64,000 nucleotides of DNA from Rheinheimera sp. (GTDB lineage: Bacteria; Pseudomonadota; Gammaproteobacteria; Enterobacterales; Alteromonadaceae). The stretch lies in the NCBI RefSeq assembly GCF_030690345.1, contig NZ_JAUYGV010000001.1:62001-126000 (forward strand), in the 5' to 3' direction. The translations under genes and the position numbers were made by a program. Positions 8,630 through 17,188 of the stretch are shown one piece after another; positions within the stretch are counted from its first letter, which is position 1; the number at the start of each line of letters is the position of its first letter. A model generated the notes under the pieces. The model did no database searches. It was given only the letters and a program-made list of their open reading frames with translations, and was not told where the DNA came from.

Positions 8630-9160
8630 TTATAACGCTTCAAACTCTTTTAAGCTCATTTCGTCATAAATCTGTTTGCACCACTGTTTTACCCGCTGCG
8701 CGGTAAGCTCGGGCTGACGATCTTCGTCGATGCCCAAACCAATAAAGTGGTTATCGTCTGCCAGTGCTTTGGAGGCAACAAAATTGTATCCGGCCGTTGG
8801 CCAATGGCCGACGATAATAGCGCCTTTAGGCTCAATAATATCGCGTAGTGTGCCCATAGCATCAAGGAAGTACTCTGCGTAATCCTCCTGATCGCCACAG
8901 CCGAATATAGCCACCAGCTTGTTGCTGAAGTCGATATTGTCCAGCTCGGGGAAGAAATCATCCCAGTCGCACTGTGCTTCGCCGTAATACCAGGTTGGAA
9001 TACCCAGTAACAGTAAATCAAAGCCGGCAATATCTTCTTTGCTGCTTTTGGCGATATCACGCACGTCGAACAAGTGTTTGCCCAGTTCTTTCTGGATCAT
9101 CTTGGCGATATGTTCAGTGTTACCGGTATCGCTACCGAAAAAAATGCCTACAGTTGCCAT
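8630..9160 (-). CDS. fldA: Flavodoxin FldA
   Basis: A long-chain flavodoxin of 176 residues that binds FMN and acts as a one-electron carrier. The FMN phosphate loop is GSDTGNTEH (about 9-17). The isoalloxazine-contacting loops appear as GIPTWYYGEAQCDWDDF (about 53-69) and GCGDQEDYAEYF (about 87-98). The order fldA, ybfE, ybfF, with seqA-pgm divergent, resembles the E. coli ybfE/fldA/seqA neighbourhood, which supports orthology. It lies 13 bases after ybfE and is probably co-transcribed with it. Confidence 0.95.
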   Translation of the reverse strand: MATVGIFFGSDTGNTEHIAKMIQKELGKHLFDVRDIAKSSKEDIAGFDLLLLGIPTWYYGEAQCDWDDFFPELDNIDFSNKLVAIFGCGDQEDYAEYFLDAMGTLRDIIEPKGAIIVGHWPTAGYNFVASKALADDNHFIGLGIDEDRQPELTAQRVKQWCKQIYDEMSLKEFEAL

Positions 9161-9173
9161 TAATCTAACCTTC

Positions 9174-9446
9174 TTACCTGGTTAACGCTTGTGTCAAAAT
9201 ATGTTCGATATACGCACTGCGTGTCATGTCGGCCTGGTCGGCCTGCTGACTCAGCGCTGCGTACAGCTGGTCAGACACTTTAAATTCAATGCGTTTTAAA
9301 CCTTTACTGCGATCACGTTTGATTTGATTACGCTTGTTTAGTTTCAGCTGTTCTTCCCGTGGCAGCGGATTGGTTTTCGGCCGGCCGGGGCGCTTTTCCT
9401 GAGCAAATAAATCAATCGTGGTGCGATCAGTGGCTATCTTCGCCAT
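9174..9446 (-). CDS. ybfE: YbfE-like small ribbon-helix-helix protein
   Basis: This 90-residue basic protein matches YbfE, called a LexA-regulated protein in E. coli. Residues 50-88 (RIEFKVSDQLYAALSQQADQ, then TRSAYIEHILTQALTR) look like a ribbon-helix-helix DNA-binding fold. The N-terminal half is rich in Lys, Arg and Pro. It sits between the DUF2788 gene and fldA. I saw no LexA box (CTGT-N8-ACAG) in the short gap upstream, so SOS control cannot be assumed here. Molecular function is unknown. Confidence 0.82.
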   Translation of the reverse strand: MAKIATDRTTIDLFAQEKRPGRPKTNPLPREEQLKLNKRNQIKRDRSKGLKRIEFKVSDQLYAALSQQADQADMTRSAYIEHILTQALTR

Positions 9447-9460
9447 TAACCCTAACCTTA

Positions 9461-9658
9461 CTACTCGATAAAATAGGGCACTACGCTTTTGATAATAAAT
9501 ACCGCCGGCGACAGAAACAGCACCAGCCAGACAAAAAACTGCCCCAGCTTCGGCGCGTTACTTTTCTTCAGCACATCACGTATTGCCATTACAATAAACA
9601 GGTACAGAATACCCAGCCCAAGCCATAAACCGATAGCCTCGTATTGCTCTAAAGACAT
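9461..9658 (-). CDS. DUF2788 small membrane protein
   Basis: A 65-residue protein with two hydrophobic helices, about residues 8-28 (IGLWLGLGILYLFIVMAI) and 41-62 (GQFFVWLVLFLSPAVFIIKS), joined by a basic loop. It matches DUF2788, a short inner-membrane family common in Alteromonadales and relatives. It lies 14 bases before ybfE on the same strand and 66 bases after ybfF, so the run ybfF to fldA is probably one transcription unit. Function unknown. Confidence 0.8.
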   Translation of the reverse strand: MSLEQYEAIGLWLGLGILYLFIVMAIRDVLKKSNAPKLGQFFVWLVLFLSPAVFIIKSVVPYFIE

Positions 9659-9724
9659 CCTGTTTTACCTGACCTGCAAAAAAGTGCGCGCACTATAGCA
9701 TAACTTCGGCAAAAAATTAGTGCG

Positions 9725-10498
9725 TTAGCTCAATAAAAAGTCCTGTACCAGCTTGGTAAAAGCTGCGGGTTTTTCAGCATGCAGCCAATGGCCGGTACCC
9801 TGAATAATTTTTGCCTGCGCCTGTGGGAATAATTGCATAATGCGCGCTTTGTGCTCTGGCAGTATGTAATCGGAATCACCGCCCTTAATAAACAGTGTCG
9901 GGCCATCATAGCTGCCCTCTGTCAGCGGCGCGTCTACCAGTGCCGCATAGTTCGCCTGTAACGCCGCCAGGTTAAAGCGCCAGTGAAAGCTATCATCTTC
10001 TTTTACCAAACTTTTTAGCAAAAATTGCCGTACACCGGGCTCGCTGATATGTTGCGCCAGCTGTTTGTCAGCATCCGCACGGCTGCTGATGCCGGCTAAA
10101 TCAACAGCAGTTAAGCCGGCAAAAATACTGTTGTGCCGGGGCGGATAAGCTACCGGTGCAATATCGGCCAGAATAAGTTTGCTCACCCGCTGCGGGTATT
10201 GCAATGCAAAGGCCATGGCCAGTTTACCGCCCATCGAATGGCCTAATAACACCGCGACAGGAATATTCAGCTGATCCAGCGTTTGTGCCAAATCCTCTGC
10301 CATCAACGCGTAGTTCATTTTCTCAGTGTGGCCGGATCGGCCATGATTGCGCACGTCAACATTAAGCACCCGATATTGCTCGCTTAAGCTGCGCTCGATA
10401 ACGCCCAAATTCTCGTAACTGCCAAACAGGCCGTGTATCAGTACCACCGGCACCGTGTTACTGTCTTGCTGACCACTGCTGTGGGTATGTAAAAGCAT
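9725..10498 (-). CDS. ybfF: Alpha/beta-hydrolase, YbfF-type esterase
   Basis: A 257-residue alpha/beta-hydrolase. The oxyanion region is VVLIHGLFGSYENLG and the nucleophile elbow is GHSMGGK (Ser in the middle). The C-terminal catalytic His lies in GTGHWLHAEKP. It is an acyl-CoA or short-chain esterase by similarity to E. coli YbfF. The ORF extends seven codons further upstream, but the ATG at 10498 gives the expected MLLHTHSSG start. It is divergent from seqA, as in E. coli. Confidence 0.9.
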   Translation of the reverse strand: MLLHTHSSGQQDSNTVPVVLIHGLFGSYENLGVIERSLSEQYRVLNVDVRNHGRSGHTEKMNYALMAEDLAQTLDQLNIPVAVLLGHSMGGKLAMAFALQYPQRVSKLILADIAPVAYPPRHNSIFAGLTAVDLAGISSRADADKQLAQHISEPGVRQFLLKSLVKEDDSFHWRFNLAALQANYAALVDAPLTEGSYDGPTLFIKGGDSDYILPEHKARIMQLFPQAQAKIIQGTGHWLHAEKPAAFTKLVQDFLLS

Positions 10499-10605
10499 AA
10501 AAATGCATCCGGTTAACAAGTGCCGGCGCCTTGCGCATCATGCCGCTGGCGTCAGCCGATAAGGCTTTATATAATGATGCCACTTTTAGCGTGCGGAATA
10601 AATAT

Positions 10606-11112
10606 ATGAAAACCATCGAAATAGATGACGAGCTGTATCAGTACATTGCCGGCCAGACTCAAAAAATCGGCGAAAGCGCTTCGGAAATATTACGCCGCTT
10701 GTTGCTCGGTGATGCCGAAGCTAAGGTAGTGCTGCCGGCAGAGCCGGTTGCTGCAGCGCCAGAGGTGGTGCTAAACAGTAATATTTTTGACTTAATAAAC
10801 AAGCAAGATTTACAGGCGGAATCGAGTGTTGTCGGCCGCTTTTTGTTTATTTTGTCTACCCTGGCCAGAGCGCATAAAAAGCAGTTTGACAAGGTGTTGG
10901 ATATTAAAGGCCGTAATCGCTTGTATTTTGGCCGTACCGCAGAGGAGTTATCTGAAGCCGGCAGCAGCACTAACCCTAAGCCAATCCCGAATACCGGCTT
11001 TTGGGTGATTACCAATTCAAACACCACACGCAAAAAAATGATGCTTACCGAGACAGCAATTAAACTCGGCTATAGTGAACAGGATGCAGAGCGTATTCGC
11101 GATTTGTTATAA
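10606..11112 (+). CDS. seqA: Replication initiation negative regulator SeqA
   Basis: SeqA binds hemimethylated GATC sites to sequester oriC after initiation and to organise new DNA. This 168-residue form has the N-terminal oligomerisation domain ([18 protein letters not shown], then [10 protein letters not shown]) and the C-terminal DNA-binding domain ([14 protein letters not shown], then [18 protein letters not shown]). An in-frame extension to 10531 exists, but the ATG at 10606 gives the family N-terminus exactly. pgm begins 11 bases after the stop, the same order as in E. coli. Presence of SeqA implies Dam methylation in the host. Confidence 0.95.
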   Translation: MKTIEIDDELYQYIAGQTQKIGESASEILRRLLLGDAEAKVVLPAEPVAAAPEVVLNSNIFDLINKQDLQAESSVVGRFLFILSTLARAHKKQFDKVLDIKGRNRLYFGRTAEELSEAGSSTNPKPIPNTGFWVITNSNTTRKKMMLTETAIKLGYSEQDAERIRDLL

Positions 11113-11123
11113 AAGGAAAAGTT

Positions 11124-12773
11124 ATGGCTTTACACCCGCTGGCCGGGCAACAGGTGCCCACATCGTTAATTCCGAATATCAGCCGGTTGATGACCGCTTA
11201 TTATGTATTGGAACCCGATGTGCATACGCATGCCGATCACAAAGTCAGCTTTGGTACCTCAGGGCATCGGGGCAGTGCACTGAACTGCTCGTTTAACGAG
11301 CCGCATGTGTTAGCGATTTGCCAGGCTGTTGCCGACTACCGTAAAAAGAACGGCATTACCGGGCCGCTTTTTTTGGGCAAAGACACCCACGCCTTATCAG
11401 AAGCGGCGTTTGCAAGCGCATTGGAAGTGCTGATCGCGAATAAAATTCAGGTATGTATACAAAAAGATCTGGGTTACACGCCCACGCCGGTAATTTCGCA
11501 TGCCATTTTAACGCAAAACAAAGACGCAACCGGCCAACTGGCTGACGGTATTGTTATTACGCCATCGCACAATCCGCCGCAGGACGGCGGCATCAAGTAC
11601 AACCCGCCACACGGCGGCCCGGCTGATACCGATGTGACTAACTGGATAGAGCAGCGCGCCAATGAGTTACTGGCCAAAGATCTCGACGGTGTAAAAATGA
11701 TGCCTTATGCGCTGGCGCTGCAATCCGGTTATTGCCAGCATATTGATTATATTCAGCACTATGTTGATGATCTGGAAAATGTTATCGACATGGCCGCCAT
11801 TGCTAAAGCCGGTATCCGTATTGGTGTAGATCCGTTAGGCGGCTCAGGCATCGCATTTTGGCCACGTATTGCCGAGCGTTACGGGCTTAACATTACCGTA
11901 GTTAACGATAAAGTCGATCCGGCATTTGCTTTTATGCCGCTGGATAAAGACGGCCAAATCCGCATGGATTGCTCGTCTGCTTATGCCATGGCTAACCTTA
12001 TTCAGTTAAAAGACCAGTTTGATATCGCCATTGGTAACGACCCGGATTTTGATCGCCACGGCATTGTGACCCGCAGCGGCGGCCTGATGAACCCGAATCA
12101 TTATTTGGCAGTGGCTATTAACTATTTACTGGCGAACCGGCCGGATTGGTCTGAACAGCTGTCGATTGGTAAAACCCTGGTGTCCAGTGCTTTGATTGAC
12201 CGTGTGGTGGCAGCACGTGGCCGTAACCTGCTGGAAGTGCCGGTTGGGTTTAAATGGTTTGTTGACGGGTTACACAAAGGCACAGTGGCGTTTGGCGGCG
12301 AAGAGAGCGCCGGCGCCAGTTTCCTGCGCTTTGATGGCAGTGCCTGGTCAACCGATAAAGACGGTTTTATTCTCGGCTTACTGGCGGCAGAAATGCTGGC
12401 GAAAACCGGCGTTGATCCCTACCAGCAGTATCAGGCATTAACCAAAGAGTTAGGCTCGCCACTGTACCGGCGCTTAGATGCACCGGCCAGCCCGGAGCAA
12501 AAAGCAGCGTTGAAAAAGCTCGATGTCAGCAGCGTGCAGCAAACCAGTCTGGCCGGGGATGATATTGTCGCGGTGATGACCAGGGCGCCCGGCAACAATG
12601 CCGATATCGGCGGCGTAAAAGTGGTAACCCGCAATGGTTGGTTTGCTGCAAGGCCGTCCGGCACCGAGAATGCCTATAAAATTTATCTGGAAAGTTTTGT
12701 TGATCAGGCGCATCTGCTGCAGTTAGAGCATGACGCCAAAGCGTTCGTTGAATACGTATTCAGTCAGATTTAA
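11124..12773 (+). CDS. pgm: Phosphoglucomutase (alpha-D-glucose-specific)
   Basis: The 549-residue enzyme interconverts glucose 1-phosphate and glucose 6-phosphate. The phosphoserine loop is TPSHNPP with S148. The Mg-binding loop is [10 protein letters not shown] (near 308-317). The sugar-binding loop is [10 protein letters not shown], and the C-terminal phosphate-binding loop [12 protein letters not shown] is present. It follows seqA by 11 bases with an AAAGGAAAAG ribosome site. Glycogen phosphorylase, which makes its glucose 1-phosphate substrate, is encoded just downstream, although from its own promoter region with HexR-like sites. Confidence 0.95.
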   Translation: MALHPLAGQQVPTSLIPNISRLMTAYYVLEPDVHTHADHKVSFGTSGHRGSALNCSFNEPHVLAICQAVADYRKKNGITGPLFLGKDTHALSEAAFASALEVLIANKIQVCIQKDLGYTPTPVISHAILTQNKDATGQLADGIVITPSHNPPQDGGIKYNPPHGGPADTDVTNWIEQRANELLAKDLDGVKMMPYALALQSGYCQHIDYIQHYVDDLENVIDMAAIAKAGIRIGVDPLGGSGIAFWPRIAERYGLNITVVNDKVDPAFAFMPLDKDGQIRMDCSSAYAMANLIQLKDQFDIAIGNDPDFDRHGIVTRSGGLMNPNHYLAVAINYLLANRPDWSEQLSIGKTLVSSALIDRVVAARGRNLLEVPVGFKWFVDGLHKGTVAFGGEESAGASFLRFDGSAWSTDKDGFILGLLAAEMLAKTGVDPYQQYQALTKELGSPLYRRLDAPASPEQKAALKKLDVSSVQQTSLAGDDIVAVMTRAPGNNADIGGVKVVTRNGWFAARPSGTENAYKIYLESFVDQAHLLQLEHDAKAFVEYVFSQI

Positions 12774-12798
12774 CGAGCTCAAAGGCTATGATTCACTG

Positions 12799-12813
12799 TG
12801 TAATTAAATTACA
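12799..12813. promoter_or_regulatory. HexR-like operator upstream of glgP (site 1)
   Basis: TGTAATTAAATTACA is a near-perfect 15-bp palindrome. It matches the remembered consensus TGTAATNNNATTACA of HexR, the RpiR-family regulator of central sugar metabolism that responds to 2-keto-3-deoxy-6-phosphogluconate. It lies 127 bases before the glgP start. Confidence 0.65.
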
Positions 12814-12860
12814 TTCATGGCCTTTAATTTTGCCTGAAACGCTGTAGTAGGGTATTTTTT

Positions 12861-12875
12861 TGTAATAATTTTACA
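12861..12875. promoter_or_regulatory. HexR-like operator upstream of glgP (site 2)
   Basis: TGTAATAATTTTACA matches the HexR consensus except for one base in the right half. It lies 62 bases (about six helical turns) from site 1 and 51 bases before the glgP start, a spacing that would allow cooperative or looping contact. Confidence 0.5.
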
Positions 12876-12925
12876 CTTAGCAGTATTATGTGACTATCAC
12901 AGGCAGCAAACTATCAGGATTTGTA

Positions 12926-15412
12926 ATGAAAACACATACCTCAACTGCCGGCAGCGGTATTACGCAAATTAATACCGAACAGCTGAAAGAACAAATCATC
13001 CGCCACCTGCATTCAACCCTCGGTACGGACGTAAATAAAGCCAGCCCCCAAGCGTGGTGGAGCGCGACATGCGCAGCAGTAAACGAGCAGGTGTTTGATG
13101 GCCTGCGCAATACCCAGCGCACGCATTATGAGCAAAACACCCGCGCCTTACACTATTTCAGCCTTGAGTATTTGATGGGCCGCTTGTTCAGCAATAACCT
13201 GCATAACCTGGGCTTATACAGCCAGGCTAAGCAAGCCCTGAGTGAGCTGGGCATGAATATCGCTGACCTGGAAGATCAAGAAGAAGATATGGCACTGGGT
13301 AACGGCGGTTTGGGCCGTTTAGCCGCTTGCTTTATCGACTCGCTGGCCACGTTAAACTACCCGGCAATTGGCTATGGTATTCATTATGAACATGGCTTAT
13401 TCCGCCAGAGCTTCCAGGATGGCCGCCAAATTGAGCGACCGGACAGCTGGCGTGAATATGGTAACCCGTGGGAGATTTGCCGGCCGGAATCGGTGCAGGA
13501 AATCTCGGTGTATGGCTATGTCGAGACTGTATACGACCTGCAGGGCAAGATGAAAAAGGTTTGGCACCCTGGCCGTATCATTAAAGGTGTGCCATGGGAT
13601 ATTCCGGTAGTGGGTTACAACGGCAGCTCAGTAAATGTGCTGCGCTTGTGGGAGAGCCGGGCCAGTGATTTCTTTAACTGGGACGTATTTAACTCCGGTG
13701 GTTATATTGACTCGGCGCGCGAAAATATCGAAGCCGAAACCATTTCCAAAGTACTGTACCCGAACGACGAAACCGACGCCGGGAAAGAGCTGCGCTTAAT
13801 TCAGCAATACTTCTTTGTCTCATGTTCGTTAAAAGACATTATCCGCCGCTATAAACGTAGCCACGGCGATGACTGGAGCGAGTTTGCCAACCAGGTGGTG
13901 ATCCAACTGAATGATACTCACCCGGCGGTTGCCATACCCGAGCTGATGCGTATTTTAGTTGATCGCGCTGAAATGCAGTGGGATCAGGCATGGGCTTTAT
14001 GTCAGCAGGTGTTTGCTTATACCAACCATACCTTGTTACCCGAGGCGTTAGAGAAATGGGCCGTGCGGTTATTTGAAAAAGTACTGCCGCGTCACCTGGA
14101 AATTATTTACGAGATTAACCGCCGCTTCCTTGTTGAGCAGGTGGATGTGTTGTGGCCCGGTGATAACGACAAAAAGCGTAAACTGTCGATTATTGAAGAT
14201 GGCCACGATCCTATGGTGCGCATGGGCCACTTATCTGTGGTGGGGTCGTTCCGTGTTAATGGCGTGGCCGAAATCCACTCACAACTGGTTAAGTCCGATT
14301 TGTTCCCAGAAATGGTGGCACTGTGGCCGGACAAATTTACCAACGTGACCAATGGTGTGACGCCACGACGCTGGTTAAAAGCCTGTAACCCGAAGCTGGC
14401 TAAGCTGCTGGATGAAAAGATCGGCACGGCTTGGCCCACCGATCTGAAGCAATTATCTAAGTTTGCTGCTTTTGCTGATGATGCTGCTGTGCAGGATGCC
14501 TTTATGGCGATTAAGCAGCAAAATAAAGCGGAATTGGCCACAGTAGTGAAAAAGCTGACCAATATCGACATTGATCCGCATGCAATCTTTGATATTCAGA
14601 TTAAACGCCTGCACGAATACAAACGCCAGCACCTGAACCTGCTGCATATCCTTGCCTTATACCGCCGTATTTTGCAGGAACCGGATTACGACATGGTACC
14701 GCGGGTGTTTCTGTTTGGCGCCAAGGCAGCGCCAGGCTATAAGTTGGCAAAAGAGATTATCTACGCTATCAACAAGATAGCCGATAAAATTAACCACGAT
14801 AAGCGGATTAAAAACCGTATTAAAGTGGTGTTTATGCCGAACTACCGCGTGACCCTGGCGGAGAAAATGATCCCGGCAGCGGATGTCTCCGAGCAAATTT
14901 CTACTGCCGGTAAAGAAGCGTCCGGTACCGGCAACATGAAGCTGGCATTAAACGGCGCTATTACGGTTGGTACCCTGGACGGTGCTAATATCGAAATAGC
15001 TGAAGAGGTGGGTGAAGACAATATTGCTATCTTCGGTTTAACGGTAGATGAAGTAAAAGCACTGCATGCCAACGGCTACAACAGCATGGATTACTACTAT
15101 GCTAATCCGGAGATTAAAGCCATTCTGGACTGGCTGGAAACAGATTACTTTACTCCCGGCAAACCCGGTGAGCTGGCCGCAATTAAGCGCAGCCTGCTCG
15201 AAGGCGGTGATCCTTATCTGGTACTGGCAGACTTTGAAACCTATGTTAAAGCGCAGGAAAAAGTTGATCAGTGGTACCGCGACAAAGCCGGCTGGGCAAA
15301 GAAAGCCATGCTCAATACTGCTTTGGTAGGTAAGTTTACCTCTGACCGCTCGATTGAAGACTATGTCAGCCGCGTATGGCATCTGGAGAAATGTGCTGTA
15401 AAACGCAACTAA
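12926..15412 (+). CDS. glgP: Glycogen/maltodextrin phosphorylase
   Basis: This 828-residue GT35 enzyme releases glucose 1-phosphate from alpha-1,4-glucans. The PLP site is [14 protein letters not shown] with K672. [12 protein letters not shown] near the N-terminus and [12 protein letters not shown] are family signatures. An upstream in-frame GTG at 12890 exists, but the ATG at 12926 has an AGGA site nine bases before it and avoids overlap with the operator region. Two HexR-like palindromes lie upstream. No other glycogen genes are in the window. Pgm, its metabolic partner, is directly upstream. Confidence 0.95.
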   Translation: MKTHTSTAGSGITQINTEQLKEQIIRHLHSTLGTDVNKASPQAWWSATCAAVNEQVFDGLRNTQRTHYEQNTRALHYFSLEYLMGRLFSNNLHNLGLYSQAKQALSELGMNIADLEDQEEDMALGNGGLGRLAACFIDSLATLNYPAIGYGIHYEHGLFRQSFQDGRQIERPDSWREYGNPWEICRPESVQEISVYGYVETVYDLQGKMKKVWHPGRIIKGVPWDIPVVGYNGSSVNVLRLWESRASDFFNWDVFNSGGYIDSARENIEAETISKVLYPNDETDAGKELRLIQQYFFVSCSLKDIIRRYKRSHGDDWSEFANQVVIQLNDTHPAVAIPELMRILVDRAEMQWDQAWALCQQVFAYTNHTLLPEALEKWAVRLFEKVLPRHLEIIYEINRRFLVEQVDVLWPGDNDKKRKLSIIEDGHDPMVRMGHLSVVGSFRVNGVAEIHSQLVKSDLFPEMVALWPDKFTNVTNGVTPRRWLKACNPKLAKLLDEKIGTAWPTDLKQLSKFAAFADDAAVQDAFMAIKQQNKAELATVVKKLTNIDIDPHAIFDIQIKRLHEYKRQHLNLLHILALYRRILQEPDYDMVPRVFLFGAKAAPGYKLAKEIIYAINKIADKINHDKRIKNRIKVVFMPNYRVTLAEKMIPAADVSEQISTAGKEASGTGNMKLALNGAITVGTLDGANIEIAEEVGEDNIAIFGLTVDEVKALHANGYNSMDYYYANPEIKAILDWLETDYFTPGKPGELAAIKRSLLEGGDPYLVLADFETYVKAQEKVDQWYRDKAGWAKKAMLNTALVGKFTSDRSIEDYVSRVWHLEKCAVKRN

Positions 15413-15418
15413 CGTCGT

Positions 15419-15451
15419 AAAAAAAGCCTGTCAATGACAGGCTTTTTACTT
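15419..15451 (+). terminator. Terminator of glgP
   Basis: The stem AAAAAGCCTGTC/GACAGGCTTTTT has a four-base AATG loop, seven bases after the glgP stop. It isolates the borosin-type operon that follows. Confidence 0.9.
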
Positions 15452-15475
15452 TTCTCAACAAGGTGTAAGCTCCTC

Positions 15476-15505
15476 TTGTCAGGCAGGCGGAAAAAACCTT
15501 ATAGT
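15476..15505 (+). promoter_or_regulatory. Candidate sigma-70 promoter of the borosin-type operon
   Basis: TTGTCA (15476-15481) and TATAGT (15500-15505) are separated by 18 bases, 27 bases before the methyltransferase start. It lies directly after the glgP terminator, so an own promoter is expected here. Confidence 0.5.
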
Positions 15506-15531
15506 GCAAAGAAAAACAGCAAGGACGTATT

Positions 15532-16317
15532 TTGCAGTCAGGTAGTTTAGTTTGTGTCGGCACCGGCATGACATTAGGTTCTCATATAAGCCCGCTCTCC
15601 CGCAGTTATATCGAACAGGCCGACGTAGTATTTGTGTTGGTGGCCGATGGTATTACCGAGCAATGGATAGAGCAGATGAACGCCGATGTGCGCTCATTGC
15701 AGCCGTACTATCTGGAAGGTAAATCGCGGATGATCACCTACCGTGAGATGGTCGCGACGATGTTGGCTGAAGTGAGCGCCGGCAAAAAAGTAGTCGGGGC
15801 CTTTTACGGCCACCCCGGCGTATTTGCCTGGGTACCGCACAATGCTATTAAGCAAGCGCGTGAGTTGGGTTACAACGCCCATATGGAACCTGGTATTTCA
15901 GCAGAAGATTGCCTGTATGCTGATTTAGGTATCGATCCCGGCACCTACGGCTGTCAGCACTACGAAACCAGCCAGTTTATGTTTTATAAACGCAATATTG
16001 ATACTGCTGCTTACCTGATTTTATGGCAGGTAGGTGTAGCGGGCGACAGATCGCTGGCAAAACACTCTACCGATTCCGCGTACCGGCAAATTCTTGTTGA
16101 GTTATTAACGGAGCATTATCCGGCTGAACATGAAGTGATTTTGTACGAAGCAGCTTGTTTACCCATCGAAAGAGCCATGTTTAAGTATCTGACAATCAGC
16201 GAGCTGCCGACAGCAAGCTACAGTGGTAAAACGACGTTAATTGTGCCGCCGGCAGCGAAGATGGTTGCAAACCAAGTTGTGCTGGATAAGCTCGGTTTAC
16301 TCAGCTCCGCTGATTAA
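15532..16317 (+). CDS. Borosin-type peptide alpha-N-methyltransferase (SonM-like)
   Basis: A 261-residue tetrapyrrole-methylase-fold SAM methyltransferase. It resembles SonM, the stand-alone enzyme of the Shewanella split borosin pathway, which methylates backbone amides of a separate precursor peptide. Shared stretches include the N-terminal GSLVCVGTG, SRSYIE, YGHPGVF, MEPGISAE, DLGIDPG and SQFMF. Residues equivalent to the remembered OphMA catalytic set occur at a constant offset of six: Y60, R66, Y70 (RxxxY) and Y92. The start is TTG, supported by AAGGA seven bases upstream. A GNAT gene follows after 16 bases and the candidate precursor after that. No cobalamin or siroheme genes are nearby, which argues against a porphyrin substrate. 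Fold is certain; borosin function is a strong inference. Confidence 0.88.
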   Translation: MQSGSLVCVGTGMTLGSHISPLSRSYIEQADVVFVLVADGITEQWIEQMNADVRSLQPYYLEGKSRMITYREMVATMLAEVSAGKKVVGAFYGHPGVFAWVPHNAIKQARELGYNAHMEPGISAEDCLYADLGIDPGTYGCQHYETSQFMFYKRNIDTAAYLILWQVGVAGDRSLAKHSTDSAYRQILVELLTEHYPAEHEVILYEAACLPIERAMFKYLTISELPTASYSGKTTLIVPPAAKMVANQVVLDKLGLLSSAD

Positions 16318-16333
16318 TGCAGAGGATTTGGTG

Positions 16334-16852
16334 ATGCTTTCCATTAAAACTGTTAACGCAGATTACTTTCAGTTTAGCAGTGATGAGTTGTCATTCCGGC
16401 TTCTGACATCGATTGATGAAGCGCTGTTTTGTCAGCTGTTTAGTGATGCCGCGGTCATGAAATTTATTAGTGAGCCTTTTCCCGACAGAAAAGCGCATAC
16501 AAGTTTTCATCTTGCGACAAGCATAAATAATGACGAACTTTTCACCCGTTTGTATCTGGTTGTTGAACATAACAACACAGAGATTGGCATTGCAGCTATT
16601 AATAAAATTGAACGTGCTACAGGAATAGTCGAGATAGGGCGAATGCTGTTGCCTCAATACCAGAGATTAGGTTTGGGACGACGTTTAAGCATGGCGCTGA
16701 CCAATAGATTAGTGGCTGTTAATGGTGTAAAAATTATTGAAAAGTATATAGATCCGCGGAATGTTGCTGCGATTACATCAGCAGTAAATATAGGTTATAA
16801 ACCGGCCGAAAATAATCAACAGCTGTATTATTATGTTGTTAACACGGCATAA
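16334..16852 (+). CDS. GNAT-family acetyltransferase in the borosin-type operon
   Basis: A 172-residue GNAT-fold protein. LPQYQRLGLGRRLSMAL (about 101-117) matches the acetyl-CoA pyrophosphate loop (Q/RxxGxG), and the following NGVKIIEKYIDPRNVAAITSAVNIGYK matches motif B with the Asn that begins the helix. The ATG at 16334 has AGAGGA seven bases before it, which is preferred over the long in-frame extension overlapping the methyltransferase. It lies between the methyltransferase (16-base gap) and the precursor (47-base gap). An N-terminal or side-chain acetylation of the peptide is possible, as is self-protection. The gene is AT-richer than its flanks. Substrate unknown. Confidence 0.8.
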   Translation: MLSIKTVNADYFQFSSDELSFRLLTSIDEALFCQLFSDAAVMKFISEPFPDRKAHTSFHLATSINNDELFTRLYLVVEHNNTEIGIAAINKIERATGIVEIGRMLLPQYQRLGLGRRLSMALTNRLVAVNGVKIIEKYIDPRNVAAITSAVNIGYKPAENNQQLYYYVVNTA

Positions 16853-16899
16853 AGTGATACAGTAGGTTAAACCAAAAAATCTTGAAATTAAGGATAAAT

Positions 16900-17175
16900 A
16901 TGAAGAATGTGATTAATTTTTTGGAGCGCCTGGGAAAGGATGCTCAATTAAAAAGCCTGTCAGCAGAGCAGTTGAGCGAAATGGTTAATGATAGCCAACT
17001 GACAGATGCTGTGCGCCTGGCTTTACAGGAAGGTAACGTCGCTGAGTTGGAACAATTATTGGATACGCGGCATAAAATCATTTGTTATGTGGTGGTTCCG
17101 GCTGAACAGGAGCCAGAACCCTCTGAAGAAGAACCAGATGAAAATGGGAACGAAACCAAGGTTTCTAACTTTTAA
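16900..17175 (+). CDS. Candidate split-borosin RiPP precursor peptide, 91 aa
   Basis: The short protein has an N-terminal helical domain (about 1-56, starting MKNVINFLERLGKDAQLKSL) like the leader or borosin-binding domain of Shewanella SonA (FFTQLGQDAQL). A beta-prone hydrophobic stretch IICYVVVP (60-67) follows, then an acidic Pro/Glu tail ending in VSNF. Aligned to the remembered SonA core (SYLVISHG, methylated at L63 and I65), the predicted N-methylated residues are V64 and V66. The ATG at 16900 has AAGGA six bases upstream; a TTG at 16882 would add six residues and is less likely. The acidic tail is longer than the SonA follower. Peptide identity is inferred from the adjacent methyltransferase and leader likeness, not from a database hit. 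Confidence 0.8.
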   Translation: MKNVINFLERLGKDAQLKSLSAEQLSEMVNDSQLTDAVRLALQEGNVAELEQLLDTRHKIICYVVVPAEQEPEPSEEEPDENGNETKVSNF

Positions 17176-17188
17176 TTTTCAGGCATTT

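Noticed and set aside
14107-14571. A 154-codon minus-strand open frame inside glgP.
   Set aside because: Antisense to the conserved phosphorylase coding region, no domain and no ribosome site.
15532-16317. Annotation as a cobalamin, siroheme or diphthamide methylase.
   Set aside because: The fold is shared, but the catalytic RxxxY and tyrosines fit borosin enzymes, and no tetrapyrrole genes are near while a precursor-like peptide is.
16241-16333. Upstream extension of the GNAT ORF into the methyltransferase gene.
   Set aside because: AGAGGA seven bases before 16334 and normal GNAT length favour the later start.
17006-17188. Upstream extension of the TPR-GGDEF ORF through the precursor gene in another frame.
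   Set aside because: The extension overlaps the precursor and would bury the signal sequence; the ATG at 17189 has a ribosome site and gives a proper signal peptide.
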